DNA from: Rhipicephalus microplus
Taxonomy: Eukaryota > Arthropoda > Arachnida > Ixodida > Ixodidae
Direction of reading: 5' to 3'
DNA length: 64,000 nucleotides
NCBI RefSeq assembly: GCF_043290135.1
Contig: NC_134710.1
Span: 3,626,821 to 3,690,820, forward strand
A program made the translations under genes and the position numbers. Below are positions 57,143-64,000 of this stretch, one piece after another; position 1 is the stretch's first letter, and every line of letters starts with the position of its first letter. The notes below the pieces were generated by a model. The model saw only the letters and a program-made list of their open reading frames with translations. It had not been told where the DNA came from and made no database searches.

Positions 57143-58723
57143 TACAGTGGAATCCCGCTTTTACATTGCCCGTTTTCACGAGGACCCCCATCTTACGACG
57201 AATTTCTCTCATTCCGGTGAAAGCCCCATGGATGCAATGCGTAGAAAATCTCAATAGTCTGACACAATTTTATGCCGAATTTGCATTTCACAACGATCCA
57301 CGCGAAGTGAGGGGACCAAATAGCGAACAAAGGAGAAGTGCCACAGGTATCTTTTGCCGCACTAGCAGGAGCAACCCTTTGCATGCCGAGCGCTCGGAAA
57401 AGCAGTTCATTTTGGTTTTCAGTTGGCGTTCGTTCGTCTTCCTTTCATCATCTTAGTAGCTGTGAGAGCGGCGTAAAGGGGCGCGGTTGTGGTTTTTTTC
57501 ATTCTTTTCACCCTTTTTGAACGACCATCTCTCTCCCACTTTCGTCGTGCAAAGGTGTCTGAAGAATTTCGTCTAGAGAAGGCTAACCTGTGTAGCATCT
57601 TAGTTGAGGGGGAGGGGGGCATTATTAGGATGTAATCTAATGTAATGTTATGTAATGCTGCATTATTAGGGCTTACACGAAAACACATCTCAAAACGATG
57701 TCGTGTACCTTCAGCAGTGCAGCTGCCATCTGCTATCAACGACCACCCTTGATAAATGAATGCATCGCTCACGTTATGGGAGCTTGTACAAGAATGCGCA
57801 TAACGGTCTGAACTTGCAGTTGTGGATCCACAACCCGCTGACGCAGCTTCCACGTCATTTCCGCGTACAATATGGCGTACCCACTATCCAAGATGCACGC
57901 GCTTTTCTCGGACACAGAACCATCAGACATGCAATGCACTCCGAAAGGCAGCGGAGACTGGGGAAGGAGGCAGCGCCTGCCCGCCCGTGCCGACGGCGAT
58001 TCTAAGTGCGACACCTCAACAGTGACTCACAAGAAAAGGGGATAAGGAGGTATTAAAAGGGATAGAGTGAGAAGTAAAGATAAAATAGAAAAAAATGGGG
58101 ACACGGTTGAAGGAGTCCGAGGACTGGGTACCACTCAGCAAGAGCTTCACGGCGTCAGGAGATGGCGGAGGGCGAGCCTCTCGGCTAGTGCTGTGCTGTG
58201 GTCAGAGATCGCGGGGGCACAACCGTTCTGCACGGAATCCAGTGCACACTACGACAGGCAACAGAGACTGGAAGAAGAGGCGGCGCCGGCCCGTCCATGC
58301 GGACGGCGATCCACGGCGGCTTCCTTCCTTTGTACGCAGTTCGTACGCACACAGCGCATACGAACTCCACAGAGGACGCGCTTTTGGACATTTCTAAGCT
58401 TGAGGGGAAGCTTTTGCGGATGGGCTCAAAGAAAGTGCAGAAGAAGCTTATAAATTTTTTAAAAATGTGTGCCATGTTTCGCTACGGCTGTTGCGAATCG
58501 CACCAGCGGATTGTGGCGCACTAAAGATTCGTTTCAACGAATCATAACTAGTACCTGCGAGACAGTATTCTTTTCACTTTGTTTTAGAGTCCTGTAGAGT
58601 TTGTTTGTAGTTTGCGTTAAAGTTTCTCCCTAATCTGTATACTAGACGTTTTATTTTCATGTTTGGATTTTATGACGATTTTGCACAGTCTCAAGAAAGT
58701 CGTAAAATTGGGATTCCACTGTA
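57143..58723. mobile_element. TA-flanked TIR element, 1.58 kb
   Basis: The inverted ends are TACAGTGGAATCCCGCTTTT (57143) and, read inward from 58723, TACAGTGGAATCCCAATTTT, both with TA outside CAGTGG. This is the pattern of Tc1/mariner/pogo-type elements. The GC-rich interior carries an imperfect 71/73-bp duplication (57932-58002 and 58240-58312). No transposase was recognised. Confidence 0.82.
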
Positions 58724-59239
58724 GTAGTCTCAAAGGAAATTCTGACCACAGCTAGACAGAGTCAAAAAACTTAGCTTATGCAGAGCATGATGTCCTGAGA
58801 GAACCTGCAAGCAGAAGAGACTTTGACTGTGTTCCAATTCTAAGACAGAATCATAGACAGTTTACATGGACAGCTTAGAAGACAGAATCGAGCCCATGTC
58901 GTCTGAGAAATGGAACATGTCCGGACGGCTTGCTGTCTGAGCAGTCTGAGCAAACATATCCGAGCAGTTTGCTGAGCCGCCATCTTGTTTGTACAGCAAA
59001 GAAGCCTGCATCGTATTTGTCTAAGATGCGGTCTCCTCGAAGCTATTTATTTTGCTGGCTATATGAGAATCGGAATCGGACTTAAGATGGTTGCCGTCCA
59101 CTTAGTTGTCTATTCAGCTGTCTATGGTGAGTATTGAAACATACCCATTGTTATAAGACCATAGTGATAGTATTGTAATCTGGCCTTAGGAAAACTCTTA
59201 AAAACAAGGCCATGAGGCAATTCAGAATTATAGTGAAAA
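58724..59239. other. No recognised content
   Basis: Contains repeated short phrases such as AGACAGAATC and CTGAGCAGTCTGAG. No gene supported. Confidence 0.35.
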
Positions 59240-59400
59240 TATTAGGGGTGTCCAAATATTCGAAAGTTCTGAATATTCGTCGAATATTGTATTTGTAATA
59301 TTCGTATTCGGTTCGATAACCACATATTCGAAAATTTTGAATATTCAAACTACTAACTCTAATACTCCTCGAGTATTCTATGTTCACGAATACTAGTTCG
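59240..59400. repeat. TATTCG/CGAATA-rich cluster
   Basis: Within about 160 bp the hexamer ATTCGA/TCGAAT and close variants (AATATTCG, CGAATATT) recur more than eight times on both strands, giving many overlapping short palindromes. Confidence 0.75.
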
Positions 59401-60170
59401 CATATGTCACTGTAAAGAAGTCATGATTTTGCGCATTTGAGATAAGAGCCTCAGTAGATCATGCAGCGATTGCTAAGACTTCCTTGCAAGTGCAGCGATG
59501 CCTGCCCAGAATTTCATGGGAGCGTGATGACGGCTACCGAAAAATGCGGCGGCACATCATCGTGACAAACCTACCAATGGTAAACATCTCAATCAATTTA
59601 AGTCATGCACTACCTGCACCGGAGTATGTGTGCGGCTTAGCGCTGGTACGGTTCATGTAAGCGTACCGATCGCACCGTCCGCTGCCGCACCCTTGTGCGC
59701 GGGATCGCAAGTGCGTATCGCTCCTTGAAATAAAGGCAGTTCGCCGCTGCCGCACTGGCTTGACAAAATAGTCTTTACACCTTTCCTCAGCTCCGTGCTA
59801 AGTGAGCACGAACAAAAAAAAAATTCTACGTAAGGGCAAATGCACGCTATTACAATACAAGGTGCGGCGTTGATAGAGTGAGCTTAGTAGGTGATGCACT
59901 GTACGCAACTAGCTAGGGGCACGCTCAGCTTGATGTGTGATGGTAACGCGTTTCATGTATAGCCATGCCAGTTTTCACTTGTGGAACGCCGTACAAATGT
60001 ACGTACGCATTTCGAAGCCTGACGAGACGTTCGTCAGCTGCGCCGCTACTTCAGCTTGTATACTTTCTTCATGGTTCCGGAATGATTTCATGGTAGTGGA
60101 TATGGTCATGCGAATGAGCTGAAGTGTTTTTTCGTGCAATGGCAAACATTGAAAAGGCTGTTAAAAACAG
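59401..60170. other. No recognised gene
   Basis: Mixed sequence, possibly the upstream part of the LTR-like repeat that follows. Confidence 0.3.
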
Positions 60171-60560
60171 TGGACATCGGGTGCAAGAGAATAAGAGGAG
60201 GACGAGGGATGGTACGTGGCACGTGAGGTGGTTCTTGGATCTACGCCGCAATAAACAGACATCGAGATGTTCCGCTCTTCATCTCCACGCGTATTAGTCT
60301 TTTGAACCCGGTTTTCCACGAAAGAAGTCTTCGGATTTTACATTAATTTCTAGGAAATGCACCCGCAGCGATTCGGGGAAAAAAAACTGTGGACATAGGG
60401 TACAAGAGAGGAAGAGAAGGACGAGGGATGGCGCGTGGCACGTGAGGTGGTTCTTGGATCTACGCCGCAACAAACAGACATCGAAACGCTCTGCTCTTTA
60501 TCTCCACACGTATGAATCCTTTGAACCCGGTTTTCCACGAAAAAAGTCTTTGGATTTTAC
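60171..60560. repeat. Tandem pair of 171-bp LTR-like units
   Basis: Units at 60171-60341 and 60390-60560 have equal length and differ at roughly one base in eight. Both hold GGTGGTTCTTGGATCTACGC and TTTGAACCCGGTTTTCCACG. Unit 1 has an AATAAA signal (CGCAATAAACAGAC), which is CAACAAAC in unit 2. A 48-bp spacer separates them. The look is that of the R-U5 part of an LTR. Confidence 0.8.
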
Positions 60561-60691
60561 AAAGGTCATGCACTTTTGGTAACGTTACAATGAAGCTAGC
60601 CGCTTTCCTGTCTTCTTCTTGGTTTCCTGTGTTCTTTGTTTTATTGGCTGAATCTTTTTTTCTGTTACAATGGTATTATCATATATACATA

Positions 60692-60852
60692 CACTCAAAC
60701 CTCGATATAATGAAATATCGGTTATAACAAAGTAAATGAAAAATAGTCTTGCAGTAGACATAGTGTTGGGAATAAATTTTCATAACAAATTTTTGGCTAT
60801 AACGAACTTGAGTTCATTTAAGATGGAGCTTTGTTATAATGAGGTTTGAGTG
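60692..60852. mobile_element. Short MITE-like element, 161 bp
   Basis: The ends CACTCAAACCTCGATATAAT (60692) and, read inward from 60852, CACTCAAACCTCATTATAAC are inverted copies. TA precedes the left end; the right has CA. The internal GGTTATAACAAAG/GGCTATAACGAAC phrases are also repeated. It has no coding capacity and resembles Tigger-type ends. Confidence 0.82.
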
Positions 60853-61244
60853 CAGTTCTACATTGCTTACAGCGGTGCACGTAAGGCGACGAACAGATTA
60901 ATGCGTAGTTCCACTGCGATCCCGACAGCGCCTTTTAAATTTTGTCGTAAGCGCAACACATGGCAACGTCACCTGCAATAAACCCTCTGTTACACCGTTT
61001 CTGCAATTTTAGTCTTTTCGACCTCAGTTTACTGCTGTTGGCAGCCAGTGCACTGATGGGGGTTGCGATGCGGCTAAGTAGTGTCCTCGTTCACGGGAGC
61101 TGTGGCTTCGTTAACACCGCATTGGCAGATCCCACGTACAGTGGGAATCGATGATATGTGAAGCACGAGTGTGGAAGGTTGATATGTCAGTTTAAAATCA
61201 GCACAATGTTATGAGGCGGATGTAAACTATGCCGTACATCACTT
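60853..61244. other. No recognised content
   Basis: Unremarkable stretch before the satellite array. Confidence 0.35.
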
Positions 61245-62329
61245 CCATGTCATGATTATTTTCTTTAGACGTGTCATTTACCTTCGTTGTCTATTAACGG
61301 CACGTGATACCAAATTTGGTATATGTGAAGCTAGCGAAACGGCGGTGAGAACGCTATGAGCGTGGCATGTATTCATGTTTTACATAACACGTATGTCATC
61401 ATCAACATGTTTGGAAGTGTCGTTTAATTTTGTCGTCTATTCACGTCACGTGATACCACATTCGGTACATGAGGAGCTAGCAAAACAGCCGCAAGCGCGC
61501 TATGAGCGTAGCATGTAGTCATGTTTTTTATGACACTCATGTCAGGATTATCACGTTTGGATGTGTCATTTACCTTCGTAATCCATCCACGTCGCGTAAT
61601 ACCAAATTTGGCATGCCTAATGCTAGCAAAATGGTCGTGAGCGCATCATGAGCAAAGGATGTAGCCATGTTTTACATGACATGTATGTCATGGTTATCAT
61701 GGTTGGGCGTGTCATTTACATTCGTCGTCAATTCACGTCAGGAATACCAAATTTGGTAAATGTGAAGCTAGCGAAACGAAAGCGAGCACGCTTTGAGCGT
61801 GGCATGTAGTCATGTTTTACGTGCCACGCATGTTATGATTATCATGTTTGTACGTGGCATTTACCTTCGTTGTCCATCCACATCACGTAATACGAAATTT
61901 GGTATACATGTTGCTAGCGAAATGGTCGCGAGGGCATCATGTACGTAGGATGTAGCCATGTTTTACATGACACGCATGTCATGATTATCATGGTTGGGCG
62001 TGTTATTTACATTCGTCGTCGATTCACGTCACGAATACCAAATTTGGTAAATGTGAAGCTAGTGAAGCGGAGGCGAGCAAGCTATGAGCGTAACATGTAG
62101 TCATGTTTTATATGCCACTCATGTCATGATTATTATGTTTGCACGTGGCATTTACCTTTGTTGTCCATCCACGTCACGTAATACCAAATTTGGTATACAT
62201 GACGCTAGCGAAATGGTCGCGAGTGCATCATGAGCATAGGATGTAGTCATGTTTTACATGACACACATTTCATGATTGTCGTGTTTGGACGTGTCATTTT
62301 CAATTCACGTCACGTAATGCCAAATTTGG
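61245..62329. repeat. About 146-bp tandem repeat array, left part
   Basis: The ACCAAATTTGG-like landmark recurs at 61309, 61455, 61601, 61746, 61892, 62037, 62183 and 62319, a spacing of 145-146 bp (the last 136). Two unit types alternate: type A ends GCTATGAGCGTGGCATGTAG and type B ends CATCATGAGCATAGGATGTA. The order is A A B A B A B, then a split unit. Confidence 0.93.
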
Positions 62330-63419
62330 TACAGTCGAAGCTCGACAATTCAAACTCGTAGGGGCCCGAAAATTTGTTCGAATTAAAAGAAGTTCGAATA
62401 AATGAAAGCTAAATAAACGGAGGGCTCTCCATGCAGTAGCGCATGTGCATTGGGCTAACACACGAGGGGGAAGTTTAAGAATACTTACATTTATTAACAA
62501 ATCACAGGACATCTGTTATTAATTGAAGTAATCGGTGATGCACGTCTGCACAGGTTTGCCTTGCAGCGAGTCAAAGCATTTCTACTTCGGCTTCAGCATT
62601 CTCCTGGCAAGAGAAGTTGCGCACGAAAATGTCCTGCGCCGACACTTTCTAAAGATGACGACAACGATGACTGCTGCGTAGCAGACGTTCCCTCTCTCCG
62701 CTATGCAGCCGCAGCATGGCCAGCACATGACGAGAAAGGAGGAGCGTCTCTACACGGAGAGAAGCAGATCGGTATTTCAGAGAAAACCAACACTCCATGG
62801 CAGCTTTTTTTTTTTTTTTTGCTCTCTTTGCGCTCGTCGTTGAATTGAAAGGAGAAGGATTACGTGGCAGGGAAGGGAAAGGGGGATGCGTGGCACCGGC
62901 ACGTGAGAGACCCCAACCCTCCCCTCAAGGCGCAGAGCTGTGCTCCCGCAAGGGGCAAGGGCTGCAGAAGAAGTAGTGCTTTCTTTCTTTCCTTCAACCA
63001 CACAATCATTAAACCCAGTGACGGCTTTCTTTTTTTTTTCCTCTCTCTCTCTGTGCGCGGCGTTGGAAGGAGGAGGGTCTTTATGTGGCAAAGACGGAAA
63101 AGGGAAAAGCGTGACACGGGCACGTCACAGATCGGCATTTGAGAGAGAGCAAACATTCCACTGCAGTCTTTTCTTTCCTTTTCATTTCCTTTGTGGGCAG
63201 CGTTGAGGTGTCGCAGGTGCCGCGTCGGGATTGGGCGGGGTGCTGAGAGCATTTTTGGAGCGCGGTATGTTCGAAATAATTGTCAGAAGTGCTTGGGCGT
63301 TCGAATTACCGGGTGTTTTGCCCATTGGAATACACATAGCTTTGATCGGACCTCATTGTGAGTACAAATTAACTGGAAGTTCGAATTAAGCGCGTTCGAA
63401 ATAATAAGATTCGACTGTA
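62330..63419. mobile_element. TIR element inserted in the satellite, TA duplication
   Basis: The ends are TACAGTCGAAGCTCGACAAT (62330) and, read inward from 63419, TACAGTCGAATCTTATTATT. TA lies at both borders. Removing the element and one TA restores TTTGGTATATGTGATGCTAG, which matches the first satellite unit at 61317. The interior has three diverged copies of an about 200-bp unit with a pyrimidine tract (62803, 63030, 63165 regions). No transposase frame. Confidence 0.88.
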
Positions 63420-63642
63420 TATGTGATGCTAGCGAAACGGCGGTGAGCACGCTATGAGCATGGCATGTAGTCATGTTTTACATACCACGCATATCATGAT
63501 TATCATGTTTGCATGTGGTCTTCGTTGTACATCCGCGTCATGTAATACCAAATTTGGTATACGTGACGCTAGCAAAACGGTCACGAGCGTATCATGAGCA
63601 TAGGATGTGGTCATGTTTTACATGACACGCATGTCAGGATTA
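63420..63642. repeat. About 146-bp tandem repeat array, right part
   Basis: Continues the split unit as type A (GCTATGAGCATGGCATGTAG) and then one type B unit with the landmark at 63547. It ends near CGCATGTCAGGATTA at about 63642. Confidence 0.9.
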
Positions 63643-64000
63643 GAGACCGGATTATAGGCTAATGCCTATTTTGTTTCTTGCGTTCCTATCGTGCTATTTT
63701 GATATATGAGCATGAATTAGAGGCTAAGAAGAGGTTTTATAGTGTTTTTATAGGGCCTATAAATGCCTATTTTTTATGTTTGTGCTTAAATTCCTGAAAC
63801 ATCATTCGACCTGAAATTTTGTTTTCGAGTACTGTTGTAGACAGGTATTCATGTTACCAGGCAAAATTGAGTTTTCGGAACTCTGTGGGGCACAACTTAT
63901 AATACTCCATCTCATAAGTTCCTTTCAGCACTGTCAAAGCTACAAGGCCTCTTGGACCATAGGAAGACCGATTAGGCTCTACACATTTATTCGTCTGCAA
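63643..64000. other. Unidentified sequence with a short repeated phrase
   Basis: GGCTAATGCCTATTTTG at about 63657 and GGCCTATAAATGCCTATTTT at about 63755 are similar. They may be part of a DNA transposon that continues past the window. No coding frame. Confidence 0.35.

Noticed and set aside
57760..58453. Several overlapping frames of 80-128 codons
   Set aside because: They come from the GC-rich interior of the TIR element and overlap each other in different frames.
61245..63642. A CRISPR-like array
   Set aside because: Units are about 146 bp, contiguous and without short repeats separated by unique spacers; it is a satellite.

Overview
The window looks like nuclear DNA of a hard tick (Ixodidae, probably a metastriate such as Rhipicephalus). 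The main reasons are four copies of the tRNA-derived tick SINE known as Ruka, a mix of Gypsy, Penelope-like, RTE, I/Jockey/CR1-type and pogo/P-type transposon relics, and one host gene cut into small exons by very long repeat-filled introns. The organism is inferred from repeats and not proven.

The only convincing host gene is on the + strand: the catalytic part of a MAP3K12/MAP3K13-type (DLK/LZK; Wallenda in flies, DLK-1 in worms) mixed-lineage kinase. Six exons are visible at about 13085-13241, 15143-15329, 25418-25609, 29553-29711, 29769-29927 and 51422-51751. With these borders every internal junction keeps frame, and they give a complete kinase domain plus the start of the leucine-zipper region. 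The 5' end and the C-terminal exons lie outside the window or are not recognisable. Intron lengths are about 1.9 kb, 10.1 kb, 3.9 kb, 57 bp, 21.5 kb and more than 12 kb.

Layout. 1-3 kb: minus-strand Gypsy element (gag, protease, start of RT, 5' LTR). 4.66-6.37 kb: pogo-like DNA transposon with TIRs. 6.42-7.38 kb: TIR element carrying half of a THAP domain. 7.6-10.8 kb: I/Jockey-type LINE that keeps its 5' end and loses its RT. 13-15.3 kb: kinase exons 1-2. 16.3-24.5 kb: two Penelope-like palindromes, each with a Ruka SINE in its left arm, with a Gypsy fragment and a LINE tail between them. 25.4-29.9 kb: kinase exons 3-5, with an RTE relic and a pogo deletion remnant in intron 3. 30-51.4 kb (intron 5): SINEs, TIR elements, a P-element/THAP9-like relic, nested LINEs, a second decayed Gypsy element and RTE/LINE mosaics. 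51.4 kb: kinase exon 6. 52.8-64 kb: LINE, Ruka, two TA-flanked TIR elements, an LTR-like duplication, and an array of about 146-bp repeats organised as A/B dimers and split by one TIR element.

No RNA gene, CRISPR array, operon or bacterial feature is present. Nearly all other open frames are transposon relics or chance frames. I found no convincing undescribed multi-gene system. The most interesting items are the two Penelope palindromes (one with a readable empty site), the THAP-bearing TIR element, the dimeric satellite with a reconstructable insertion site, and the 57-bp intron with an internal hairpin.
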